Assembly (NCBI GenBank): GCA_942491975.1
Contig: CALOCY010000004.1
Span: forward strand, 186,001-250,000
Origin: CALOCY01 sp942491975
GTDB taxonomy: Bacteria; Bacteroidota; Bacteroidia; Bacteroidales; Prolixibacteraceae
Direction: 5' to 3'
DNA: 64,000 nt
Shown one piece after another: positions 1-8,757 of the stretch (within the stretch, counting starts at the first letter, position 1; the number at the start of each line of letters is the position of its first letter). Both the position numbers and the translations under genes were made by a program. Under the pieces are notes generated by a model. The model saw only the letters and a program-made list of their open reading frames with translations, did no database searches and had not been told where the DNA came from.

Positions 1-117
1 CTCTTTTTTGATGCGTTGCTCAAGCTGGACTGTAGGAATCTCGAGCAGCTTGATCATTTGTATCTGCTGTGGAGAAAGCTTCTGAAGCAGTTTTTGTTGA
101 AGACTCAGTTTTTGCAT
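1..117 (-). CDS. rpoN: RNA polymerase sigma-54 factor, N-terminal fragment
   Basis: Only the first 39 codons are in the window; the gene runs off the left edge. The visible peptide begins MQKLSLQQKLLQKLSPQQIQ, the Gln/Leu-rich region I of sigma-54 that contacts core polymerase and enhancer-binding activators. The ATG at 117 is preceded by a purine-rich GAGG. It lies 95 bp downstream of asnS on the same strand, a gene pair common in Bacteroidota. A hairpin lies between the two genes. Everything beyond region I is unseen, so integrity cannot be judged. Confidence 0.85.
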   Translation of the reverse strand, partial: MQKLSLQQKLLQKLSPQQIQMIKLLEIPTVQLEQRIKKE

Positions 118-172
118 GTGCTAATACCTCGAAATGTTGCTCAAAATTACCAAAAAATAGTATAGTATGAGA

Positions 173-194
173 CCCTAAAGAGGATACTTTAGGG
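173..194 (-). terminator. Hairpin between asnS and rpoN
   Basis: CCCTAAAG and CTTTAGGG form an 8-bp stem with a 6-nt loop just after the asnS stop codon. On the minus strand a T run follows only about 20 nt later, so this may be a weak terminator or processing hairpin rather than a strong intrinsic terminator. Confidence 0.5.
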
Positions 195-212
195 CCTTAT
201 ATTTCATTGAGA

Positions 213-1649
213 CTAGAACTCAGCATTTTTAGGGGTACGGGGGAAGGGAATCACATCGCGGATATTGCTCATCCCTGTTACAAAAATAAGTAACCGCTCG
301 AAACCGAGCCCAAATCCGGCATGTGGAACAGTCCCGTACCGTCGTGTATCGAGATACCACTCCATTTCTTCTACAGGGACACTCATTTCTTCCATGCGGG
401 CAACCAGCTTATCGAAGTTTTCTTCACGTTGTGAACCGCCAATGATTTCTCCGATTTGAGGGAAAAGCACATCCATGGCAGCAACGGTTTTTTCGTCGCT
501 ATTTTGCTTCATATAGAATGCTTTGATCTCTTTTGGATAATCGATCAGGATTACCGGGCACTTAAAATGTTTTTCAACCAGGTAACGCTCGTGTTCGCTC
601 TGCAGATCTATTCCCCACTCGACAGGAAACTGGAACTTGCCTTTCTTGAAAGGTTTGGAATTTCGGAGAATATCAATCGCTTCGGAATAAGGGCAACGGA
701 TAAAATTGTTTTCAAGCACAAATTGCAATTTTTCAATCAGCTCCATGGAGCGTTCGTTGGCTGGTTTGTTCTTCTCTTCATCCTGTTGACGCTTACTTAA
801 GAATTGCAGGTCTTCCATACAGTTATCAAGTGCGTACCGGATCAGGTATTTCAGAAAATCTTCAGCCAGGTCCATATTATCCGTCAGGTCATAAAATGCC
901 ATCTCGGGTTCAATCATCCAGAACTCCGACAGGTGACGTGATGTATTGGAATTTTCGGCACGGAATGTAGGGCCGAAGGTATATATCTCGCCCAGTGCAG
1001 TAGCTCCCAGTTCCCCCTCAAGCTGTCCTGAAACTGTTAGGTTGGTTGCTTTGCCAAAAAAATCCATTGAATAGTCCACGTTACCCTCATCGGTGAGTGG
1101 TGGGTTTTTAGGATCGAGGGTAGTGACCCGAAACATTTGCCCGGCCCCTTCTGCATCGGAAGCTGTGACGATGGGTGTGTGCATATAATAGAACCCTTTA
1201 TCGTTGTAGTATTTATGAACAGCATAAGCCATGGCGTGCCGGATGCGGAAGACGGCACTAAATGTGTTGGTGCGGAAACGCAAATGGGCCACTTCACGCA
1301 GAAATTCCAATGTATGCCGTTTAGGTTGTATGGGGTATCTCTCCGGATCGGCACCACCTATTACCTCTATTTTTTTGGCAATCAATTCTACATTTTGCCC
1401 ACTACCCTGTGATGGCATAAGCTTACCCTCAACAGCCAGTGCTGCCCCTGTATTTATGTTGCGTAAAGGCTCTTCCCCAATATGGTCGACATCAGCCACT
1501 ACCTGCACATTTGCCAGGCATGACCCGTCATTCAGGGCAATAAAATTGACGTTTTTACTGCCACGTCTGGTACGTACCCATCCTTTTATTAAGACATCCT
1601 GTTCACGGGCTTCGGTCTGAAGAAGATCTTTAATTTTAATTCGTTTCAT
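213..1649 (-). CDS. asnS: Asparagine--tRNA ligase
   Basis: The 478-residue class II aminoacyl-tRNA synthetase charges tRNA-Asn with asparagine. An N-terminal OB-fold anticodon-binding domain (about residues 15-110) is followed by the catalytic core. Motif 2 appears as FRAENSNTSRHLSEFW, and motif 3 as GFGLGFERL near the C terminus. A charged insertion in the catalytic half (SKRQQDEEKNKPANER) is a lineage feature often seen in Bacteroidota AsnRS. The open frame extends upstream to 1757, but homology begins at MKRIKIKDLL and a promoter-like TATTTTTG lies at 1694-1701, so the ATG at 1649 is preferred. Length fits the family (about 465 residues). Confidence 0.96.
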   Translation of the reverse strand: MKRIKIKDLLQTEAREQDVLIKGWVRTRRGSKNVNFIALNDGSCLANVQVVADVDHIGEEPLRNINTGAALAVEGKLMPSQGSGQNVELIAKKIEVIGGADPERYPIQPKRHTLEFLREVAHLRFRTNTFSAVFRIRHAMAYAVHKYYNDKGFYYMHTPIVTASDAEGAGQMFRVTTLDPKNPPLTDEGNVDYSMDFFGKATNLTVSGQLEGELGATALGEIYTFGPTFRAENSNTSRHLSEFWMIEPEMAFYDLTDNMDLAEDFLKYLIRYALDNCMEDLQFLSKRQQDEEKNKPANERSMELIEKLQFVLENNFIRCPYSEAIDILRNSKPFKKGKFQFPVEWGIDLQSEHERYLVEKHFKCPVILIDYPKEIKAFYMKQNSDEKTVAAMDVLFPQIGEIIGGSQREENFDKLVARMEEMSVPVEEMEWYLDTRRYGTVPHAGFGLGFERLLIFVTGMSNIRDVIPFPRTPKNAEF

Positions 1650-1693
1650 TGTTGCAAAAATTTTCAATCGGTATTTGTTCGAATTTGAGCTAA

Positions 1694-1701
1694 CAAAAAT
1701 A
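1694..1701 (-). promoter_or_regulatory. Bacteroidota-type -7 element of asnS
   Basis: TATTTTTG on the minus strand matches the TAnnTTTG -7 consensus and would start transcription about 40 nt before the asnS ATG. No clear TTTG -33 box is seen at the usual spacing. Confidence 0.45.
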
Positions 1702-1973
1702 CAATTTTTATTTTTCCCGGCTTGGGCTGCTGTGAATAAAGTCAGGCTTTTAAGCAATAAAGGTGCAAATTGTTATCAATAACCATAATTCAGAAGACAC
1801 AATTTGATTTTTAGCAGTAATACGATTTGTATGGCGTGTACGGAAAGTGGTGGCAGATTTGTAAAGAGTGGCAGGGATAGGAATCAAATAAAAAAGGCAA
1901 CAGGAAGCTTAATTCCTGCTGCCTGGGGAGAAGTGTTGTGTTTTTATGAAATGCGATGGATCAATAGTTCGTT

Positions 1974-2058
1974 AAACTTTTCCAAAGTTAAAATTTACAA
2001 GATGCTAACAGGCTGATTGCTAGCCACATAGTTGATCTGGCAAACTTTGGAAAAGTTT
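1974..2058. repeat. Dispersed palindromic element, copy 1 of 4
   Basis: The two 16-nt arms AAACTTTTCCAAAGTT (1974-1989) and AACTTTGGAAAAGTTT (2043-2058) are perfect inverted complements around a 53-nt loop. The same arms recur at 41827-41889 and 59002-59086, with a variant at 9401-9775. The element fills the gap between the lipoprotein gene's 3' end and the asnS promoter. The rest of 1702-2111 holds no convincing gene. Confidence 0.75.
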
Positions 2059-2111
2059 TGATATTTAATTAGTTACAAAAAAGCAACGAACTGTTAATGA
2101 ATAGTAGTCCA

Positions 2112-2810
2112 TTAAAAAACCGGCCCTGTCCACTGACTGTCTTGATCAATTCGGCTAACAGCCTGTATGCTGTTGTTGTCATTCTCCTCAAGCAGGTAAG
2201 CAGAAATTTCGAGTTGCAAGTTGTTCCCTGAAGGGGAAAAGTTGGTGTCCCACCCTGAACCCTGGGGACTGATTGTATATGTCGTGTCGTTTTCAATATA
2301 CGGACTGTTGAATACTGTAACATCATCGCTTCGTATAAGCCGGACAATATACAGGTCGGCATTTTCGACATTGTTCCATGCCACTTCATACCCATTATTG
2401 GCATCATTCCATTCTGCTTTTAAAATATTTGCAGGAGAGATAACATCAGTAGTAATCTCTTCAGAAATGGTTAATATCTCTCCATCGCTGTATTCAACTG
2501 TTACCAAAAAGTTTCCTGTAACAGGAAGTCCTGATGAAAAATCGATGTCTTCCGCAATTCGCACAAAAGAATAATTAAACTGGTTGGCAGCTTCCATATT
2601 GATTGTTTCGGATGAATTGGGCAGCGTTACGGTTACTGCAGATATTGCATAGTTGCCGGTTACAATATAGTTGTTGGCATACACTTCCCCTTCACTACCG
2701 GATTTTACTTCGATGAAAAAGTCAGCACCAGATTCTTTAATGAAATCACTATCAACGCAGGCATTAAGCATAACGATGAAAATGACGAGCAATAAAAAAT
2801 AGTTTTTCAT
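2112..2810 (-). CDS. Putative lipoprotein with Ig/FN3-like C-terminal half
   Basis: The 232-residue protein starts with a type II signal peptide whose lipobox MLNAC places the lipidated Cys at position 18. The following VDSD is typical of Bacteroidota outer-membrane lipoproteins. The mature part looks like two beta-sandwich segments. The second contains a segment around AEWNDANNGYEVAWNNVENA with the fibronectin-III look of sugar-binding or scaffold proteins. No catalytic motif is seen. It stands alone, divergent from rpsP, with asnS downstream. The family is not recognised; a surface binding role is inference. Confidence 0.7.
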   Translation of the reverse strand: MKNYFLLLVIFIVMLNACVDSDFIKESGADFFIEVKSGSEGEVYANNYIVTGNYAISAVTVTLPNSSETINMEAANQFNYSFVRIAEDIDFSSGLPVTGNFLVTVEYSDGEILTISEEITTDVISPANILKAEWNDANNGYEVAWNNVENADLYIVRLIRSDDVTVFNSPYIENDTTYTISPQGSGWDTNFSPSGNNLQLEISAYLLEENDNNSIQAVSRIDQDSQWTGPVF

Positions 2811-2962
2811 TATCTAAGTATTTTGTTTTATTTGGATGAATAAAAATAGAAAAGGTTGCGTTGAAAAAGAAGATTAATCGAAAAAAACAGGACATCATAA
2901 AGGGCATTTTTTGTTTTTTACAGATAAAATCCAAATAGTCTGTGTGAAATAAAAAAAAATAG

Positions 2963-2970
2963 TACTTTTG
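2963..2970 (+). promoter_or_regulatory. Bacteroidota-type -7 element of rpsP
   Basis: TACTTTTG matches TAnnTTTG, 42 nt before the rpsP start codon. Upstream at the -33 position only a TGTGTG run is seen. Confidence 0.45.
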
Positions 2971-3011
2971 CACTCGCTATAAATGTAGGTTTAATCATTA
3001 AAACGTAAACA

Positions 3012-3728
3012 ATGCCAACAAAAATCAGATTAGCAAGACATGGCCGTAAACGGCATGCTTACTATTACATTGTTGTAGCAGATAGCAGGGCGCCACGTGA
3101 TGGTAAATTCATTGAAAGGATAGGTTCGTATAATCCGAACACAAATCCTGCTACCATCGAATTAGATTTCGATAAGGCATTGGAATGGATTCAAACAGGC
3201 GCACAACCTACTGATACAACACGGGCAATTCTGTCGTACAAAGGTGTTATGATGAAAAAACACCTGTTAGACGGCGTAAAAAAAGGTGCTTTTGATGAAG
3301 CGGAAGCAGAAAAAAAATTTGAAGCTTGGATGAGAGAGAAAGAGACAAAGATCCAAATGAAAAAAGAGGGTCTTTCTAATGCTGCTGCTGAAGAACAAAA
3401 GAAACGCCTTGCTGCTGAAGCAGAAGTGAATGAAAAACGCAAAGCTGAATTGAGTGCCAAAAATGCTGAGCTGGCTGCTGAGGCTAAGAAAGCAGCAGAG
3501 GCCAAAGAGGAAGTAGCGGAAGAAACTGCTGAAGAAGTAGTTGCAGAAGCAACTGAGACTGAAGAGAAAGTTGAAGAGGCTCCCAAAGCTGAAGCCAAGG
3601 CAGAGGAAAAGGTTGAAAAAGAACCTGAAACTCAGGAAAAGGCTGAAGAAGCACCCAAGGCAGAAGAAGAGGTAAAAGCAGAAGCTAAAACCGAAGAAAA
3701 AGCTGAAGAAAAGAGCAGCGAAGCCTGA
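3012..3728 (+). CDS. rpsP: 30S ribosomal protein bS16 with long charged tail
   Basis: Residues 1-85 (starting MPTKIRLARHGRKRHAYYYI, later RDGKFIERIGSYNP) are a canonical S16, a late-assembling 30S protein. The remaining roughly 150 residues are low-complexity Ala/Glu/Lys with repeated AEEKAE and EAPKAE units, predicted helical or disordered. The total of 238 residues is far above the roughly 80-90 of most bacteria. Bacteroidota S16 proteins do carry extensions, but this one is long. rimM follows 87 bp downstream, the usual rpsP-rimM order, separated by a terminator hairpin. Confidence 0.96.
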   Translation: MPTKIRLARHGRKRHAYYYIVVADSRAPRDGKFIERIGSYNPNTNPATIELDFDKALEWIQTGAQPTDTTRAILSYKGVMMKKHLLDGVKKGAFDEAEAEKKFEAWMREKETKIQMKKEGLSNAAAEEQKKRLAAEAEVNEKRKAELSAKNAELAAEAKKAAEAKEEVAEETAEEVVAEATETEEKVEEAPKAEAKAEEKVEKEPETQEKAEEAPKAEEEVKAEAKTEEKAEEKSSEA

Positions 3729-3770
3729 TCCTGTTTAGAGAAATTAATTCTAAAAAACAGCGATAGTAGA

Positions 3771-3800
3771 AAAGCGATAGATTATTCTGTCGCTTTTTTT
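3771..3800 (+). terminator. Intrinsic terminator after rpsP
   Basis: AAAGCGA and TCGCTTT form a stem around a 12-nt loop, followed by a run of T. It ends 15 nt before rimM. TATTTTTG at 3800-3807 overlaps its tail and could be a rimM promoter with a very short leader. Confidence 0.65.
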
Positions 3801-3815
3801 ATTTTTGTAGAGTGC

Positions 3816-4337
3816 ATGGAAACAATCAACAGAAACAATTGCTTATATGCCGGACATGTGCAAAAAACGCACGGTATTCACGGTGAACTGGCTATTCAGT
3901 TAGAACCTGCTATTGCCGGTTTCTTACCAAAACAGGATCATTTCTATCTTGAAATAGACGGGTTGCTTGTCCCTTTCTTTTTTGATGAAGAAGCAATTGT
4001 CCGTTCGTCCGGATCGGCAATAGTTAAATTGGAAAATGTTGATGTTGTTGAAAAAGCTGCCGGATATGTGGGGAGCAGGGTTTATATTGACCGGGTAAAG
4101 GTTACCGGTGACCAGGCAGACATAAACCTTCTTGTCGGGTTTAATGTAGAAGATGAAAAAGAGGGGGTGCTTGGAACTGTCCTTTATGTCGATGATTATT
4201 CGGGTAATATTGTGATGGGCATAAATTATAAAGGCAAAGAACTGCTGATCCCTTTGCACGAAGAGTTTATTGTCTCGTTATCGCAAAGTGAGCGTAAAAT
4301 GGTACTGCGATGCCCTGAAGGATTGTTTGATATATAG
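3816..4337 (+). CDS. rimM: Ribosome maturation factor RimM
   Basis: The 173-residue protein assists maturation of the 30S head and binds S19. The N-terminal half has the signature GHVQKTHGIHGELAIQL. The C-terminal half (from about residue 95, LLVGFNVEDEKEGVLGTV) is the PRC-barrel. Length matches the family, and the position after rpsP is the standard arrangement. Confidence 0.95.
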   Translation: METINRNNCLYAGHVQKTHGIHGELAIQLEPAIAGFLPKQDHFYLEIDGLLVPFFFDEEAIVRSSGSAIVKLENVDVVEKAAGYVGSRVYIDRVKVTGDQADINLLVGFNVEDEKEGVLGTVLYVDDYSGNIVMGINYKGKELLIPLHEEFIVSLSQSERKMVLRCPEGLFDI

Positions 4338-4504
4338 ATATGTGAATCTGATGATTTACTTGCAATAGTCTCCTGAACCGATTAAAAAGAATAATTCCAA
4401 TTTTTTTGCCGGCTGGGGCAGAAAACATGCAACATCTTCATTTTTTTTAGGTCTGTTAACTAATTGGGCATTGTAAATAGTATAACCATCTAAAAAATAT
4501 CAAC

Positions 4505-5347
4505 ATGAAGAAAATTAGTATTGTAATATTGTTGTTTATGGTTTTCTCGATACATACATTCGGGGAAACAGAAGAGCGTAAGATTGGCTCCTTTTCAAAA
4601 GTGGTATTGGCTACAAGTGCTAATGCGTATGTAGAGCAGGGAAATCAATTGAGTGTAAAACTTGTGGGTGATGCTTCTGCCATAGACAAGATTATTACCG
4701 AAGTTAAAGGGGGAAAGTTGATTGTTCGACAAAAAAAACGGGAGAAAAATAAAGATTGGTACAGGAATAATGGGAATCTTATAAGCGAAATTAAGGTGTA
4801 TATTACATCGCCTGAGATAGAGGAATTGTTTGTTGCCGGATCGGGTAATATTACGGTCAGCAACCCCCTGAAATCAGCTGATATGACCCTTAGAATAGCA
4901 GGAAGCGGGAATATAGAAATAGCCGGTTTAACAGCAGCATTGGTGGATGCAACAATTGCCGGATCAGGAAATATTGTAAGCGGGAGCCTTGTAAAATCAG
5001 ATGATCTTGATCTCAATATAGCGGGAAGCGGTAATGTCGTAATTGCAGAAATAGCAACAGGAACAGTAGATCTTAGCATTGCCGGATCGGGAAATACACA
5101 GCTAAAAAAAGGTGAAGTAAAAGGTGCTGTAGAAATTGAGGTGGCCGGATCGGGTGATTTTTTAGGAAAGAACTTAACGATTAACATGGCAGAAATTGAA
5201 GTTGCCGGTTCAGGGAATTGCTATGTAGGTGAAGTACATGAATCATTGAATGTTGAGATCGTGGATTGCGGGAGTGTTTACTATAGGGGAGAGCCCCGGA
5301 TTGATATTAAATCTGCCGGTTCGGGCAAGGTAAAAAAAGAACAATAA
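4505..5347 (+). CDS. GIN-domain (DUF2807) secreted protein, paralog 1
   Basis: The 280-residue protein has a Sec signal peptide (cleavage probably near FGETEE). A beta-helix-like body follows in which (V/I)AGSGN recurs about every 18-20 residues, the hallmark of the putative auto-transporter adhesin, head GIN domain family (DUF2807). One turn is altered to VDCGSV. The family is widespread in Bacteroidota and its function is unknown. A paralog at 22787-23509 shares the signal peptide, the spacing and even the 5' untranslated bases TAAAAAATAT before the ATG, so the pair arose by duplication. A TlpA lipoprotein gene follows 44 bp downstream. Confidence 0.85.
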   Translation: MKKISIVILLFMVFSIHTFGETEERKIGSFSKVVLATSANAYVEQGNQLSVKLVGDASAIDKIITEVKGGKLIVRQKKREKNKDWYRNNGNLISEIKVYITSPEIEELFVAGSGNITVSNPLKSADMTLRIAGSGNIEIAGLTAALVDATIAGSGNIVSGSLVKSDDLDLNIAGSGNVVIAEIATGTVDLSIAGSGNTQLKKGEVKGAVEIEVAGSGDFLGKNLTINMAEIEVAGSGNCYVGEVHESLNVEIVDCGSVYYRGEPRIDIKSAGSGKVKKEQ

Positions 5348-5391
5348 AATTAAAAATGTAACCTAACTTAGTCGAAACAAATATTTATGAC

Positions 5392-6489
5392 ATGAAAAAA
5401 CTACTATTACTATCAATTATTGCCTGTACACTATTTGCTTGTACTCAACAGTCTGGTCCCTCATTTAAAATAGACGGGAAAATTGCAGGGGTTAAAAAAG
5501 GGAAAGTCTTTCTTCAGGCAGAAGATCTGTCGTTTGCAGATACTGCAACCATTGAAAATGGGGAATTTACATTTAAAGGAAGTGTTAAAGAGCCTTGTTT
5601 TTGTATTCTTACAGTAGGTGGAGTAGATGGAAAAAAAGGATTTTACATTGAAAACTCAAAAATTACTTTTGAGGCAGATGTTAAATCACTCAGAAAAGCA
5701 GTGGTCACAGGTTCTGTAATGGAGAATGACAGGAAAGAGTATTGGAGACGCCTGAAGGTCATTGATGAAAAACATGAGTATGATAAATACAATGAAGAGT
5801 GGGATACAGCCAGTGATGAACGTAAAGCAGAGCTTTTAAAATTGTTTGAAGTATATGATGCAGAAGTATTGGCTGCCAAAAAGCAGTTTGTAAAAGATCA
5901 TCCTGCATCTTATTTATCAACACTTATATTGTATGATTTCGATTCGAGCTTTAAAACAGCTGATGAGTTCTTCTCATTTATCAGCCATCTTGATCCTTCT
6001 CTTGATGGTTATAGCTATTTAGAAAAAATCAAAAAAGTATTTAATCAATTGAAAGCCATAGAAATTGGACAAATGGCTCCTGATTTTACCATGAATGATG
6101 TAAATGGGAATCTTGTAACCATGTCAGAAATATGTAAACAATCAAAATACCTGTTGATTGATTTTTGGTCTTCAGGTTGTGGTCCATGCAGGCGTGAAAA
6201 TCCTAATATTGTGAAGGCTTATAACAGGTTTCATAGTAAAGGCTTGAATATTTTGGGTGTTTCAACTGAAGATATTAAAGAAGATTGGTTGAGAGCAATT
6301 GAAGAGGATGGATTGAATAAATGGGATAATGTTTGTAATTTAAAAAAATGGAATGATAATGAGATTGTTAATTTATATGCCTTAAGGCAGTCATCAGAAA
6401 ATGTGTTACTTGACAATACAGGTAAAATAATTTTTAGGAATGTAAAGGGTGAAGAACTTCAGCAAAAACTGGAAGAGTTAATGAATTAA
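5392..6489 (+). CDS. TlpA-type thiol-disulfide lipoprotein with DUF4369-like N terminus
   Basis: The lipobox LFACT lies in a type II signal peptide, giving Cys17 as lipidation site. Residues of about 25-115 resemble the DUF4369 beta-domain found before thioredoxins in Bacteroidota. A helical linker follows. From about residue 225 (GQMAPDFTMNDVNG) there is a TlpA/AhpC-type thioredoxin domain with active site SGCGPCRREN. Such proteins reduce or isomerise disulfides in the periplasm; the substrate is unknown. A related gene starts 20 bp downstream but is broken. At 365 residues the length is normal for the family. Confidence 0.85.
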   Translation: MKKLLLLSIIACTLFACTQQSGPSFKIDGKIAGVKKGKVFLQAEDLSFADTATIENGEFTFKGSVKEPCFCILTVGGVDGKKGFYIENSKITFEADVKSLRKAVVTGSVMENDRKEYWRRLKVIDEKHEYDKYNEEWDTASDERKAELLKLFEVYDAEVLAAKKQFVKDHPASYLSTLILYDFDSSFKTADEFFSFISHLDPSLDGYSYLEKIKKVFNQLKAIEIGQMAPDFTMNDVNGNLVTMSEICKQSKYLLIDFWSSGCGPCRRENPNIVKAYNRFHSKGLNILGVSTEDIKEDWLRAIEEDGLNKWDNVCNLKKWNDNEIVNLYALRQSSENVLLDNTGKIIFRNVKGEELQQKLEELMN

Positions 6490-7003
6490 AATTCAACATA
6501 ATCTAAAAATGAAGAAATTAAATTTTAGTTTTAACTGTTCTGGCACTGGTTGCTCTGTTTTCATGTTCTGAAAAGAGTAAGAAAACTATTCTAGTTATTG
6601 AAAACAGTAAAAATATATCACCTGAAGAGGTAGCATTAAAAAAAGATACTGAGCGTTACTTTCCTGAGAGCAAAGGAGAAAACCTGATTTTTTCTTTGAA
6701 GCTTAACCAATCAATTTATTGCAGGCTAAAAATAGAGGATAATATTTCTGGCATAATTCTTACTCCTGGCGATAGTATATTTATCTCTTCTGACTTTAGC
6801 AGCAATAAAGCACCTTTTTCAGGAACAGCAGGAGCTTTACTAAACAACTATATCATAAGTGATATGTATTTTACTGATGAGATAGAGGAGAAAACAGACT
6901 TTGATGCTGTGTTTTCATTAATTCCCATGGAATCTGTTAATATCCTGGATTCTTTAGCCAGGCTTAGAGAGAACAGGTTAGAAATGTTTATTGCAAATAA
7001 CAA

Positions 7004-7782
7004 GGCTCTAGACCATTAAAAATTGAATTTTTATAATTATTTGCTGTTGGAACGGGCAATAACTTTTCTAAGTTATTCTCGTTTCAATAGCATTTCCCAT
7101 AGTTCTTTTTCCATTCTGCTTTGCGATTTTTTCCATCTCCACTCACACTCTTTCAAATGGTAATCAAAGTATTTTTTCACCCCATTGAACTTGCTTAACC
7201 GTCGTTTGGTAAAGCTCCAAAATGATTCAATGCCATTAATATGTGTTCCTTTACCATCAGAAAAATGTTTGGACTTATTGATCCTGATATGTTTGTCATA
7301 ACCTACATCGACCAATCCACTATACCCCCTCCAACCATCAGTAATAACGATACTTTCAGGTAAAACTTTTCCCAATATTAGTGGGCGTAATGTTTCTCGT
7401 TTACTATTAGGGACAATTTCAGTATACACACGGCCATCCCGTTCAAATATGCCAAATACTGGTTGCTTCCATGTCCCCCTTCCTCTTTTTTGCGGCATAT
7501 TTACCCCACGTAAACGTTTACTTCCAAAGTAAGCTTCATCCAATTCAACAATCCCAAAGAACTTCTCTAAATCTTCAATTTGCGATTCATAGATACACTC
7601 TCTAAAAAGCAGAAAATATCTATTTATCGTTTTTCTATTTAACCCTAAAATAATACTTGTTTTCGTTGCATCAATGTCGGCACAAAAACATCGTATCACT
7701 TTTTTGATTTTGAAATCACTCAGTTTACTATATTTTACAGCCATTACAGAACAAATTTAACTAATTGTTCTGGTCTTAAGCC
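7004..7782 (-). mobile_element. IS1595-type (ISXO2-like) insertion sequence, 779 bp
   Basis: The imperfect 12-bp terminal inverted repeats are GGCTCTAGACCA at the left end and GGCTTAAGACCA (minus strand) at the right end, with 10 of 12 identical. ATAACAA flanks the element on both sides (6997-7003 and 7783-7789), a target-site duplication. One transposase gene fills it. The open transposase frame, intact ends and exact duplication indicate a recent insertion. Confidence 0.9.
7073..7744 (-). CDS. IS1595-family transposase (ISXO2-like DDE domain)
   Basis: The 223-residue transposase seems complete. Its N-terminal helical region (SIILGLNRKTINRYF) is a DNA-binding helix-turn-helix type. Catalytic residues appear in IVELDEAYFG, VITDGWRGY and HINGIESFWSFTKRRL, the ISXO2-like order. 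The N-terminal zinc ribbon found in longer family members is absent, so this is the short form. It probably moves the surrounding 779-bp element by cut-and-paste. Confidence 0.9.
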   Translation of the reverse strand: MAVKYSKLSDFKIKKVIRCFCADIDATKTSIILGLNRKTINRYFLLFRECIYESQIEDLEKFFGIVELDEAYFGSKRLRGVNMPQKRGRGTWKQPVFGIFERDGRVYTEIVPNSKRETLRPLILGKVLPESIVITDGWRGYSGLVDVGYDKHIRINKSKHFSDGKGTHINGIESFWSFTKRRLSKFNGVKKYFDYHLKECEWRWKKSQSRMEKELWEMLLKRE

Positions 7783-8757
7783 ATAACAATATCAAAGATG
7801 AAGTTTTTATCTCAACAGAGCAGAAAAGGATATTTTATGCAGTTTCAACTCAAAAAAACTGGTACTATCCTGCTCATAAAAGGGTAACAGGAAAGATTGT
7901 AAAATTAGATGCAGCATCTGACAGCTATTTAACAGAGGCAGATTTTAATGATTCAACTTTGTTGCACCTGGAAGAGTACAAAAAATTTCTGTTTTCCTAT
8001 TTTGAAAGGCTTGGTATGGAAGAAGCTGATGCTAAAAAAGGGTCAGGGGAGAAAGTGTTTTATACAGAAGCAGCTTTTTTTAAGGCATTGGAATTACTTT
8101 CTAATACCAGAATAAAAAATTATATGCTGTATAAAATTATAGACAGACATTTAAGTGATACACCTCCCAATGATTTAGGAAAATTGATAGATATCTTCAA
8201 TAAAGAATGTGATAAGAAAGAGTATAAAGAAGAGATCAACAGGTATTATCCCAAGCTGAAAAGACTAAAAAGAGGAATGCCTGCCCCTGAATTTTCATTT
8301 CCTGACAGAAACGGAAAAATGGTTTCTCTTTCTGATTTTAAAGGTAAACTGGTGTATGTAGATGTTTGGAACACATATTGCAGTGGTTGTCTAAGGGAAT
8401 TTCCCAAGCTGGAGAAATTAATGGAGAAGTATAAAGGTAAACCAATTGTATTTATAGGTATTTCATATGATTCTGATGAAAAACTCTGGAAAAAGACAAT
8501 GAAAGAAAAGGGATTACATGGTATCCAGCTTTTTGCAAACGGGTGGCGTACTCAATTTGGGAAAGATTACCTGGTATATGCCAATCCAAGATTTATTTTG
8601 ATTGACAAAGAGGGGAATTTTATTAATGCCAAGGCTCCTAAACCATCTGGAAATATTGAAGAGTTGATTGAGCAGCACCTTTAATTACAGGTTTTAAAAG
8701 GACTATTCAATTCGGGACAACTTAAAGTCACAACCAAAACAGGCTATAAGGAGGTAG

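Larger units (their letters stand above)
6509..8684 (+). pseudogene. TlpA-type lipoprotein gene broken by a frameshift and an insertion sequence
   Basis: The reading frame from 6525 encodes a lipoprotein leader (LVLTVLALVALFSCSE), but the only ATG (6509) is one base out of frame because of a TTTT run at 6523-6526. One base fewer would give MKKLNLVLTV. The frame continues to 7003, is cut by a 779-bp insertion sequence, and resumes at 7783 in the same frame. Removing the insertion plus one 7-bp target duplication rejoins FIANN to NIKDEVF, giving a 462-residue product. The C-terminal part (from about 8270, PAPEFSFPDRNG) is a thioredoxin domain with the unusual active site YCSGC. A TTG-started fragment (7959-8684) could still be made, but it would lack a signal peptide. 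Confidence 0.85.

Noticed and set aside
1804..2016. 70-residue plus-strand ORF between asnS and the lipoprotein gene
   Set aside because: It overlaps the palindromic element, has no recognisable domain and odd composition, and lies in the gap upstream of asnS.
3191..3598. 135-residue minus-strand ORF rich in Ser and Ala
   Set aside because: Mirror image of the repetitive rpsP tail; the codon bias of the Glu/Lys/Ala repeats makes the opposite strand open.
4645..5187. 180-residue minus-strand ORF
   Set aside because: Antisense of the repetitive GIN-domain gene, produced by the recurring AGSG codons; same for the frame at 22726-23241.
4820..5300. Regularly spaced repeats suggesting CRISPR or a satellite
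   Set aside because: The repeats are in-frame AGSGN turns of a beta-helix protein, with imperfect units and no spacers.
7959..8684. Intact short thioredoxin gene with TTG start
   Set aside because: The frame continues upstream to the IS boundary and joins the 5' half once the IS is removed, so it is the 3' half of a broken gene.
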